A stretch of 37,846 nt of DNA from Planctomyces sp. SH-PL62. Lineage in GTDB: Bacteria > Planctomycetota > Planctomycetia > Planctomycetales > Planctomycetaceae. The DNA lies in NCBI GenBank assembly GCA_945893045.1, contig CAMDEA010000074.1, positions 1 through 37,846 on the forward strand. The letters are read 5' to 3'. Positions 26,289 to 33,388 of the stretch are shown here, piece by piece. Below the pieces are notes generated by a model that worked only from the letters and a program-made list of their open reading frames with translations, was not told where the DNA came from and searched no databases. The position numbers were made by a program, and so were the translations under genes. The first letter of the stretch is position 1, and each line of letters opens with the position of its first letter.

Positions 26289-28355
26289 TTATGCCGTCGT
26301 CACCGGCAACGGCACGAGCATCGGCGAGGGCTTGGGCATCGAATCGCGCGGGTCTTTGTCTTGTTCGTCGGCCATGACGGTGTCCACGAGGAAGTACAAA
26401 AGCTGCCGCAGTTCTTCGGACTCAACGTCGTCGGCGAGCAACTCGGCTCGGTCGCGCGACTTCTCGATCAAGCGTTCGGCTTTCTCGAAGACGCCGAGTT
26501 CCTCATACAAGCGGCGGAGGCGGGCGAGGCGGATCGCGTCTGGCTCTTCGCGATCGAAGTAGCAGCGCTCCATGAGCTGACGTTGCTCGACATTCGCCGC
26601 CTGCCAGGCCAGAGCCATCATGATCGTTGGCCGCAGAGCGAGCGCATCTTGGCCGGCGACCATCTTGTTGTCGTTGTCGCCGCGCCAGTCTTTCAGGTCG
26701 TTGAGGATTTGGAAGCCGATACCGACGTGCCGGCAGAACGGGCCGATCAGCGTTTCGTACTTCTCGACGGAACCGGCCATTCGCAGTCCAGCAAAGAGCG
26801 CGGCCTCGAAGGCGGGCGATGTCTTGAGCGCGTAGATTTGCAGCGCGTCGAGCGGCGTGAAGTCGAGCGTTGGATTCTGCTGCCAGAACATCTCCGCTCC
26901 CTGACCATCGCACAGCTTGATGTGCGCCGCGGCCATGCGTTCGAGGACATCGCAGGCAACGTCGTGGGGCAGGTTTTCAACCTGCCCGTCCCAATTCTTC
27001 GCTGCGTCGATCGCTTTGTCGTCACTGGTCCGGTCAGGTTGAAAACCTGCCCCACGAGAGGCGGCAATCAGCTTGTACCCCAAGCCGATCAGGTGGTCGC
27101 CGATGTTGATCGCCGGGCCGAGACCGTGCGTGCGGTGCAAGGTTTCGCGGCCGTAACGGAACAGGTCGTCGTCTTCGATGTCGTCGTGGACCAGCGACGC
27201 TTTGTGGAACGCTTCGATCGACATGGCGACGCGCGCCACCGAGTCGGGGAACTCGAATGGCTGTGTGTTGGAATCGAAGTTCTTCAGACAGGAACCACCT
27301 GTCGCGGCGTCATAAGCGGCGAGCGTGATGAACGGTCGGAAGCGCTTGCCTCCGTGGCGGAGCCACTCGTAGGAGATGTCTTCGGTCCTGCCGAGCGGTG
27401 TCGCGGCGGACTCCGCCGTCTTGCTGCGGACTCGCGGCAGCAAGCGATCGAAGTGCTCGTCGAACAGACGATTGGCCGCGCGCATCACCGAGACATATCC
27501 GGTCAGACGCTGATCCGGCATCGGCTCGTACTTGTCGAGCACTTCCCAGATCCACGATTCGTCGAGCGACGTGTTATGGCAATCGCCCGAGTGCAGCGGC
27601 ACGGCATAGCTCGGCACGCCCGCGATCAGGACTTTGTCGATCGCCTTCTCCAAGACGTTTAAGCAAGCGACCCCCAGAATCGCATCGACGTATCCGCCGA
27701 CGATGATCTTCAGCACGATCGGCGAGCCTTCCGCCACCAGCACCTTGTAGCCCAGTTGCTCGGCCCGCACTTTGTAGTCGGCGATCGTGCAGGCTCCGCA
27801 GCGCTCGCAGTCGAGCCCGAACTCGGTGTACTCGGCCGGACAGCCTTCGGCGTGCTTCAGGCAGTGCGGCAGCAACAGCATCCGCCGTTCAAACGGAGTC
27901 GCCAGGAATTGCCGACGCCAGAAGAAGTTGCCGATCAGCACCGCCGCGAACCCGCTGAATTTCTCCGGCAGCGACATCTCGCCGAGCAACTGCATCGCCC
28001 ACAACTGAAGCTGAGACTTGTTAAACGGCTTCGAGTGATCCAACTTCTCGGCGAACTGCTGAGCCTTCGCTTTGACGAGTTCGCGCAGATCCAACGTCTC
28101 CGGCACGATCTTCAGATGCGACGTGCTGGAGCGAATCTTCTTCCGCTTCGGCATCGGCTCGTCGTCATCGTCTTGGATGTCGGAGACTCGACGACGCGCC
28201 GCGGCGGCCCCGTTCCGCCGTTCGACCTCCGGAGCGAACTCTTCCAGGGTGCGAGGATGCTCAAGTCGCTCTTCAGGCTCTTGGAGATGAGTCGTGGCGA
28301 TGGACATATTCGGTTCTCGTTCACGGGCCAAGCCCGGTTTCAGTTCAGGATTCAT
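26289..28355 (-). CDS. DUF116 domain fused to polyprenyl (farnesyl-type) diphosphate synthase
   Basis: Probable chain-elongating prenyltransferase making an isoprenyl diphosphate from IPP and an allylic primer. Of 688 residues, about 1-125 are charged and low-complexity. About 130-290 match DUF116, with cysteines C165, C172, C183, C186 and C189 (DCERCGACT), which could bind a metal or Fe-S cluster. About 325-688 are the synthase, with first aspartate-rich motif DDIEDDD (391-397), HGGKRFRP (334-341) and second motif NDLKD (552-556). Residues 434-464 are encoded by an in-frame palindrome in a loop between helices. ATG 28355 overlaps the upstream stop by four bases; ATG 28307 is an alternative. 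A squalene-hopene-cyclase-like gene lies upstream in the same operon. Product chain length cannot be stated. Confidence 0.88.
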   Translation of the reverse strand: MNPELKPGLAREREPNMSIATTHLQEPEERLEHPRTLEEFAPEVERRNGAAAARRRVSDIQDDDDEPMPKRKKIRSSTSHLKIVPETLDLRELVKAKAQQFAEKLDHSKPFNKSQLQLWAMQLLGEMSLPEKFSGFAAVLIGNFFWRRQFLATPFERRMLLLPHCLKHAEGCPAEYTEFGLDCERCGACTIADYKVRAEQLGYKVLVAEGSPIVLKIIVGGYVDAILGVACLNVLEKAIDKVLIAGVPSYAVPLHSGDCHNTSLDESWIWEVLDKYEPMPDQRLTGYVSVMRAANRLFDEHFDRLLPRVRSKTAESAATPLGRTEDISYEWLRHGGKRFRPFITLAAYDAATGGSCLKNFDSNTQPFEFPDSVARVAMSIEAFHKASLVHDDIEDDDLFRYGRETLHRTHGLGPAINIGDHLIGLGYKLIAASRGAGFQPDRTSDDKAIDAAKNWDGQVENLPHDVACDVLERMAAAHIKLCDGQGAEMFWQQNPTLDFTPLDALQIYALKTSPAFEAALFAGLRMAGSVEKYETLIGPFCRHVGIGFQILNDLKDWRGDNDNKMVAGQDALALRPTIMMALAWQAANVEQRQLMERCYFDREEPDAIRLARLRRLYEELGVFEKAERLIEKSRDRAELLADDVESEELRQLLYFLVDTVMADEQDKDPRDSMPKPSPMLVPLPVTTA
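26963..27056. repeat. In-frame palindromic element, perfect 22-bp stem
   Basis: CGTGGGGCAGGTTTTCAACC... (26963-26984) pairs perfectly with 27035-27056. Each arm holds hairpin CAGGTT-ttc-AACCTG. It encodes GAGFQPD and GQVENLPH in the prenyl synthetase. The same arm sequence recurs at 35619-35680. Confidence 0.93.
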
Positions 28356-28540
28356 CCAACAGACACGGCATGTCGTTCAGAATTCTTCGGCCGTTTCGGG
28401 GGAAACGACACGAGCTTTCGGCCCGATTGCTGCTGCTTTTGTTGTAGATCTTGGCAGATGGCGTTGAGATCGTAATTGAATCGCTGGGCGTAGTCGTCTC
28501 TGGCCTTTCGCACTTCGGCGACTATGGGATCTTCAGTCAT
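28352..28540 (-). CDS. Small protein paired with PIN-domain gene (antitoxin candidate)
   Basis: A 62-residue charged, helical protein (IVAEVRKARDDYAQRFNYDL), not assigned to a family. It starts within the last eight bases of the PIN-domain gene and has AGGAG seven bases before its ATG. It ends in a four-base ATGA overlap with the prenyl synthetase start. Size and position beside a PIN gene suggest an antitoxin or accessory partner. That is inferred from context only; no DNA-binding motif is obvious, and antitoxins usually precede rather than follow the toxin. Confidence 0.65.
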   Translation of the reverse strand: MTEDPIVAEVRKARDDYAQRFNYDLNAICQDLQQKQQQSGRKLVSFPPKRPKNSERHAVSVG

Positions 28541-29018
28541 GATCGTGCTCCTGAATCAATTCGAGTGGCGTGCAGATGACCGGCATTTCGTAGCCCGCCA
28601 AACGGCAAACTTCAGCCATTGAGTTTCGCAAGGTGGCGTTCGCGATGTGTCGGCAATTCCAAGTCAGCAGATAGTCCATGCCGTTGACGGTTGCGGTCGC
28701 CACATGCAGGGCGTCAATGCCGGCTTTCGCGGGCAACGGTGTCTGTTCGATCAACTCTTGGGCTAACAACCGAGCTTCAATTGTAATTGGCAATTCGGGG
28801 AGTTCTTGAATGGCGTCCAACCTTCTCCTGGCCGCATCGGGACCACCAGCCGAGGCTTCTTGAATGACGGCTTCCGAGATAAACAGATCGAAGTGATGCC
28901 GTTCGTCATCCCACCAATTCCGAGTCGCCTCCTGTTTGGCTGCCATGACGAGTTGTGGGCTGCGCCAAGCGGTCAAATAACTGATGATCGTGGTTTCGAT
29001 ATAAACCTTCGGGTTCAT
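28533..29018 (-). CDS. PIN-domain protein (VapC-like ribonuclease candidate)
   Basis: A 161-residue PIN-fold protein, the nuclease family of VapC toxins. It begins KVYIETTIISYLT, with E8 where the first acidic residue is usually Asp. Further acidic candidates are E54 (VIQEASAG) and D102 (GIDALHVATA), followed by the YLLTWNCRHIAN strand typical of the fold. By eye the DNA is less GC-rich than the neighbouring genes. Its ATG overlaps the cyclase stop by four bases, and its end overlaps the small downstream ORF by eight. A toxin-type pair is therefore wedged inside a terpenoid operon with full translational coupling. Confidence 0.82.
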   Translation of the reverse strand: MNPKVYIETTIISYLTAWRSPQLVMAAKQEATRNWWDDERHHFDLFISEAVIQEASAGGPDAARRRLDAIQELPELPITIEARLLAQELIEQTPLPAKAGIDALHVATATVNGMDYLLTWNCRHIANATLRNSMAEVCRLAGYEMPVICTPLELIQEHDHD

Positions 29019-31279
29019 TCCGTTGGCTCGTTGGTGGGATAATCCCGCTTCATTTCGACCGCTTTGCGGAGCGCCGCGACGGTGAAGATCAGCGGATACA
29101 GGGCCTCAAAATACCATAACTTGGCGAAATAGAAACCGATGGGAGACGGTTCACGGAATCGACCGTCTTCGACGCGGGCGATTAACCAGGATAATCCGCG
29201 CTCGATACAGCCGGGGTCAGGCACTTCGGAATTTCGGAATTGGCCGGACTGAGCGTGTTGCGCATCTTGAGCAGTCTCCGGCCAATTCCGAAATTCCGAA
29301 GTGCCTGACCCCTGACCGAGCAACGCTTCCAGCGCCAGTGCGGTTTCCTCGACGCTCGACGGAGTTCCCGGTCCCGCGCCCCAGCCGCCGTCGGGGTTTT
29401 GGTTCTCGACGAGCCACCTCACACCGCGCACGGCCGACTCGTCCGACATCCGCCCCAACGCCTGAAACGCCGCCAACACCTTGGCCGTTCCGTACGTCGG
29501 GTTCTCGTCGTTCGGAGCGTGCTGATTCCCAAACCACAACGGCAGCCAGGAACCGTCGGGACGCTGGGCGCGTTCGAGAAAATTGATTCCGCGTTGCAGC
29601 GCGGTCCACGGAGACTTCTTCCATCCGGGAAGAAAAGGATTTCCTTGCGTTCGTTCCAAGGCTCTGACTGCGTGCGCTGTAATGTCTGGAGAACTTCGGT
29701 CAAACGGCAGCGTTCCCCACCCACGGCAGAACGTAGGCCATCCACCATCGCGATTCTGAAGGTGAATGAGCCACTCCAAACTTGCGTCGCAGGATTGCGT
29801 CACAAAACCTTCCACCTTCGGTTCCGGGAAGGTCCATTCGTACTCATTGTCACCTTTCGGATTCCAAGATTGTTGAGGACGGTGTTTCGCTGTCTCTGAC
29901 CCGCGATAAAACTCAGCGGCTTCCAATAATTTCGCGTGCTTTTCGTCCGAGACGACCACAGTCTTGGTTGTCCAATCGTTGACGTTCATGAGCGCCAGCA
30001 TCGCCCCTGGCGTGTCGTCGCCATCGGGGACTCCGCCGGGGAGGTCGGTCCAGGCCCAGCCGCCGGGGGCCGCGTTGGTGTAGGGATGCACGACTCGGTA
30101 TTGCTGGCGGAGCAGCCAGGCTCGCAGGCCGGGGCGGGCGTCGAGCGGCACGTCGTCCCCCAAGGCGTTGATCGACAGCGTCGTCACCCACGTCGCTAAG
30201 TTCGTGTCGATCGGCCAAGAGCATGTTGCAGCCAAGGGGTCGGGAGTCTTTTTCAGCCCGCCGTCGTTGAACTCAGAAGTCAGAGTTGAATTGGGCGGGC
30301 TGAAAAAGACTCCCGACCCCGTCGCGTCTTCCCATCTTGCAGAAGCCACAATGAATTCGATCCCTCGCTGAGCCACCGGATGATCATGCAGCCCCATTGC
30401 GGCGAGGCTCATGGTGACGAAGCTCGTCAGCGGAGTGGCTTCCAGGAAACCGCCGTTGGGAGGCTGAATCGACTCCAGCACGCGCAAGCTGGCCGGCTTC
30501 GCCCAGCGTTGCAGCCAGCGACGCAGCGGATTCCACGACGGACGAAAATGAAACCGCACTTGCCCAATCGCAATCAGTGCCGGCAACGCATAACTCACCA
30601 CCGGCAGTCTCACCGCCGCGTAAAACTTCGCAGGAATGCAGGCGAGCTCAAATGGCAGTGAGATGACCTCGTCCCAATCGACGAGACCGGCCAGCGCGCA
30701 GTGCGTGAGGATCGGCACGGAGAACGTCCGATCCTTGCCGTACCGTGCGATAACGGCTTTCACGCCACCCGCGCGGTCGATGTAGGCCGCAGCGTAGGTC
30801 AGGCTTTCCAGCCTGACCCGATCGCGCGTTGACGCGGCGAGCTTCAGTTCCGCGCTATCCGCGCGATCGGGGTCAGGCTGGAAAGCCTGACCTACGGCGT
30901 GCAACACCGCATGACACAGCATCGTCGTCGAGATGTTGCTGATGCTCTTGACCGTATCGCCCCAGCCGCCGCCGGGATTCTGATGCGCGATCAGCCACGA
31001 GGCACCGCCGCGAATCAGCCGAGTCCACGCTTCCGGAACGTCTTGCCCGGATGAGACGTACTGCCGCCGCATCTGCTCAATCGCCATGACCGCCGTGGCT
31101 GTTGAGAGTGCCGAGGTTGAAAGCGCGCCGACCCAATGCCGCATCTCGCTGACCGGCGCATCGAGCAGCTTTTGAACGGGATCATCCGCGGCAACCGGCT
31201 CGCTGATCATCTCCGCGAGCAACGCGGCCTTCGCGGTTTCATAGGCGGAGCGGATGCGGTCAGGTGTGAGCTGCGACAT
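29015..31279 (-). CDS. Squalene-hopene cyclase-like class II terpene cyclase
   Basis: Predicted membrane-associated cyclase of squalene or a similar polyprenoid. The 754-residue protein has the protonating DxDD motif as D419-G-D421-D422-T and several QW-type repeats (QNPGGGWGDT, QPPNGGFLEAT, QNRDGGWPTF, QRPDGSW, QNPDGGWG). Three in-frame palindromes account for about 100 residues (about 128-162, 320-348 and 656-689). Without them the length is about 655, close to normal for the family. All three fall between helices. ATG 31279 has no Shine-Dalgarno site because a palindrome begins five bases upstream. It is followed by overlapping PIN and small genes, then the prenyl synthetase. Hopanoid synthesis is the obvious role, but the substrate cannot be fixed from sequence. 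Confidence 0.88.
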   Translation of the reverse strand: MSQLTPDRIRSAYETAKAALLAEMISEPVAADDPVQKLLDAPVSEMRHWVGALSTSALSTATAVMAIEQMRRQYVSSGQDVPEAWTRLIRGGASWLIAHQNPGGGWGDTVKSISNISTTMLCHAVLHAVGQAFQPDPDRADSAELKLAASTRDRVRLESLTYAAAYIDRAGGVKAVIARYGKDRTFSVPILTHCALAGLVDWDEVISLPFELACIPAKFYAAVRLPVVSYALPALIAIGQVRFHFRPSWNPLRRWLQRWAKPASLRVLESIQPPNGGFLEATPLTSFVTMSLAAMGLHDHPVAQRGIEFIVASARWEDATGSGVFFSPPNSTLTSEFNDGGLKKTPDPLAATCSWPIDTNLATWVTTLSINALGDDVPLDARPGLRAWLLRQQYRVVHPYTNAAPGGWAWTDLPGGVPDGDDTPGAMLALMNVNDWTTKTVVVSDEKHAKLLEAAEFYRGSETAKHRPQQSWNPKGDNEYEWTFPEPKVEGFVTQSCDASLEWLIHLQNRDGGWPTFCRGWGTLPFDRSSPDITAHAVRALERTQGNPFLPGWKKSPWTALQRGINFLERAQRPDGSWLPLWFGNQHAPNDENPTYGTAKVLAAFQALGRMSDESAVRGVRWLVENQNPDGGWGAGPGTPSSVEETALALEALLGQGSGTSEFRNWPETAQDAQHAQSGQFRNSEVPDPGCIERGLSWLIARVEDGRFREPSPIGFYFAKLWYFEALYPLIFTVAALRKAVEMKRDYPTNEPTE
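29213..29312. repeat. In-frame palindromic element, perfect 35-bp stem
   Basis: Arms 29213-29247 and 29278-29312 pair perfectly; the loop is 30 nt. It begins GGGGTCAGGCAC and shares TTTCGGAATTGGCCG with the element at 23998-24095, although the outer stem differs. It lies near the cyclase C-terminus, in a loop. Confidence 0.95.
30236..30320. repeat. In-frame palindromic element, GGGGTCGGGAGTC type
   Basis: Arms 30236-30261 and 30295-30320. The outer 21 nt equal those of the elements at 1-68 and 33206-33308, but the inner six stem pairs differ. On the minus strand it encodes GSGVFFSPP and GLKKTPDP in the cyclase. Confidence 0.93.
30793..30896. repeat. In-frame palindromic element with nested hairpins
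   Basis: CGTAGGTCAGGCTTTCCAGC... (30793-30828) pairs with 30860-30896 with a single bulged base. Each arm holds hairpin GGTCAGGCT/AGCCTGACC. It encodes GQAFQPDPD in the cyclase. Confidence 0.93.
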
Positions 31280-31284
31280 GCCAA

Positions 31285-31380
31285 GGGGTCGGGTGTGCGA
31301 ATTTCAGATTTCGCCGTCAAGCCGCTTTGAAGAATGGAAAGGTGCTGGCGGCGAAATCTGAAATTCGCACACCCGACCCC
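31285..31380. repeat. Inverted repeat with a perfect 32-bp stem upstream of the cyclase
   Basis: GGGGTCGGGTGTGCGAATTT... (31285-31316) pairs perfectly with 31349-31380; the loop is 32 nt. It occupies nearly the whole gap between the ferredoxin-like stop and the cyclase start and ends five bases before the start codon, so it could affect translation or mRNA processing inside the operon. Confidence 0.96.
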
Positions 31381-31393
31381 GCGTTCACGCGGC

Positions 31394-32506
31394 TTACAAC
31401 TCCAACGCATCGAGCGAATCAATCAGATCATCCAATTCGTCGCGCGGCTTCTTCGGTTTGTCTTTGAGCCGTTTCGGAATGCCGATCGTCAGGCCGACGG
31501 TGTCACGGCCGTCGCGGACGAGTTCGACGTCACGCTCGCGCGCGGCGAGTTCGACGGCCGACGGTGCGCCGAACAGCTTCGACAGGTCGATCTTCACATC
31601 GCCAATTTCGCCGTCGGCTCCGGCGATCGCGGGAGTCTTGTGGCCGGGGAAGACGATCGCGTTGGCCGGACAGACTCGGCTGCACGCGGGGCAGCCTTTC
31701 TTGCAGTTGTCTTGTAGCTCGACCAGGATCGAGCCTTGCTGGTCGAGGCCGTAGACGCCGAACAGGCAAAAGTCGATGCACTCCATGCAATTCGTGCAGC
31801 GGCTGTAATCGATCACCGGATACCAACGCCGCCGCACGACCTCACCGTTCGCGGGAGCGTCATCATCGTCGTCGAGGCTGGTTGCGGATTTCTGCTCGGC
31901 CAGCAGGTCCAGCGGCCGCAGATATTTTTCCAGCCGCTCGGACTGCGGCTGCGTTTTGAGGAAGCTGAAAAAATCGACGAGCGGCATTGAGGACTCACTC
32001 GCGATGCGGCGAATCTCGTCGAGATACACCTTCGCGTCCGAGTGATCTCGCAGGTCGAGGCAATAGATTTTGCGGTTCGGCACCGGCCGCAGATCGGTTA
32101 CGTCGCCGTGTCCGTTGCCATTCCCATTTCCATTTCCGGAGGAAGTCTTCAGGACGCTGTGCCCATGCCGTCCGTTGCCGTTTTTCTTCTCCGGCGCGTC
32201 CTCGTCGCTGTCATCCTCCGACTTTGACTCCAGCAACGACACACCTTCGTGGCCGCGCACGTTCTGTCGATCCAGAATCCAGCGGGCTCCTCGCGGATAC
32301 AGCCACGCGAGCACGATCACATCGCCAGGAATCGACCGTAAGAACTGTGTCCCGGAATGCTCGGCCGAGAGATCGTACAAATTCGGCACCAGCGAGACTT
32401 CGATGTTCTCGTCAGACGACAACGCCGTCACCAACTCTTCTTCGAGCTGCTGTTTCGCCGGGTTCTTGCCCTGCGCTTGCGAGATGACGACGGTGAGTTT
32501 GGGCAT
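31394..32506 (-). CDS. 4Fe-4S dicluster (ferredoxin-like) protein with unknown N-terminal domain
   Basis: A 370-residue protein with a C-terminal two-cluster ferredoxin module: C237, C240, C243 and C247 (CTNCMECIDFC), then C268, C272, C275 and C279 (CKKGCPACSRVCP). Residues 1-80 look like an alpha/beta domain (KLTVVISQAQ, DVIVLAWLYPRG) that I cannot name. About 95-135 is a linker rich in acidic residues and Gly-Asn repeats. It is probably an electron-transfer protein acting with neighbouring gene products. It lies in the operon between the GcvH-like gene and the cyclase; both flanking gaps are filled by palindromes. A redox role in terpenoid metabolism is inference. Confidence 0.85.
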   Translation of the reverse strand: MPKLTVVISQAQGKNPAKQQLEEELVTALSSDENIEVSLVPNLYDLSAEHSGTQFLRSIPGDVIVLAWLYPRGARWILDRQNVRGHEGVSLLESKSEDDSDEDAPEKKNGNGRHGHSVLKTSSGNGNGNGNGHGDVTDLRPVPNRKIYCLDLRDHSDAKVYLDEIRRIASESSMPLVDFFSFLKTQPQSERLEKYLRPLDLLAEQKSATSLDDDDDAPANGEVVRRRWYPVIDYSRCTNCMECIDFCLFGVYGLDQQGSILVELQDNCKKGCPACSRVCPANAIVFPGHKTPAIAGADGEIGDVKIDLSKLFGAPSAVELAARERDVELVRDGRDTVGLTIGIPKRLKDKPKKPRDELDDLIDSLDALEL

Positions 32507-32535
32507 GGGCGCGTGCTGCGGTCGGAGAGGTTAGA

Positions 32536-32648
32536 AAAGGATTGCAAATTGCGAATTGGCGGAGGGAGACCGGGGGCGCACGATTGCAAAGCCGTCGCTG
32601 CTTTCAATTTGCATTTTGAAATATGCAATTTGCAATTTGCAATCCCCT
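32536..32648. repeat. AT-rich inverted repeat with tandem TTGCAAA units
   Basis: The left arm (about 32536-32558, AGGATTGCAAATTGCGAATT) pairs with the right arm (about 32623-32648, TGCAATTTGCAATTTGCAAT) with several mismatches. Each arm is a near-tandem repeat of an 8-nt unit. It lies between the GcvH-like stop and the next start. Confidence 0.85.
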
Positions 32649-32650
32649 TC

Positions 32651-33103
32651 TCAGTTGTACTGTCCCTTGATCAGCTTCTCGGTCTTGTCCCAACCGGCGG
32701 CCAGGTGCTCGACGTACTCCGCGGCGGACAACAACGGAGCATCGGTTTTCATCGCAAACAGAAACCCCTTGCCGTAGCCGTCGGTGTTGATCGCGGAAGG
32801 ATCGTCGAGCAATCGTTCGTTGAAGTCCAGAATCGTCCCCTCGGCCGGCGCATAAAGCGTCGAGACTGCTTTCGAGCTTTCGATCTCGCCAATCTCCTGT
32901 TTCTTGTGGACGGCCGAGTGCGCGTCGATCGACCATTCCAAAAAGTAAACATCTTGCAGCAGCCGCACCGAGTAAGCGGTGAAGCCGACTCGATAGTGGC
33001 CCGGCTCGCCGTCCGCCTGTAGCCAGAGATGGTTGTCCGAATAAACCCGATCGGTGGGAATACGGGCCTCGAACTTGCCCATCATGAAGGTGAGGTCAGA
33101 CAT
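32651..33103 (-). CDS. GcvH-like lipoyl-domain protein
   Basis: A 150-residue protein of the glycine-cleavage H-protein family, whose lipoylated lysine shuttles intermediates between enzyme partners. The lipoyl attachment site is K78 in IGEIESSKAVSTLYAP. The start (RVYSDNHLWLQADG) and the GYGKGFLFAMK segment match the family. No glycine decarboxylase or aminomethyltransferase gene is in the window; the neighbours are an Fe-S protein and terpenoid enzymes. It may therefore be a specialised paralogue rather than the housekeeping H protein. It is the first gene of the leftward unit. ATG 33103 was used; two internal ATGs (33085, 33082) are possible. Confidence 0.85.
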   Translation of the reverse strand: MSDLTFMMGKFEARIPTDRVYSDNHLWLQADGEPGHYRVGFTAYSVRLLQDVYFLEWSIDAHSAVHKKQEIGEIESSKAVSTLYAPAEGTILDFNERLLDDPSAINTDGYGKGFLFAMKTDAPLLSAAEYVEHLAAGWDKTEKLIKGQYN

Positions 33104-33205
33104 CGGCGAGGCTGCGTGAGGGCGGGAAAGATACGTGCGGAGGCGAGCAGTAAACCGGGCGACACGACATCTTGCAAGCAGCGTCTGTCCGGGTCATGAC
33201 GCGAC

Positions 33206-33308
33206 GGGGTCGGGAGTCTTTTTCAGGTCGGCGTCGCGCTTGCTGAAATCGAATCACGTTCCCATGGTCAATGACCATGCGGCCGACCTGAAAAAGACTC
33301 CCGACCCC
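33206..33308. repeat. Inverted repeat, 27-bp stem, GGGGTCGGGAGTC type
   Basis: Arms 33206-33232 and 33282-33308, with the same stem as the partial element at 1-68. The loop contains a second palindrome, CATGGTCA-a-TGACCATG (33263-33279). It occupies the divergent promoter region between the GcvH-like and propeller genes. Confidence 0.95.
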
Positions 33309-33388
33309 TTCCGCAGGTTTCGGCGGATCGGTATCGTTTCGCCCCCTACCACCAACCCCGCCTCGCCGCTGCTGTTGAAGGAATTCCC

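Noticed and set aside
26025..27662. Open frame of 545 codons on the plus strand
   Set aside because: It is antisense to the DUF116-prenyl synthetase gene, whose minus-strand frame has clear catalytic motifs; the plus frame has no recognisable domain. High-GC DNA often leaves long antisense frames open.
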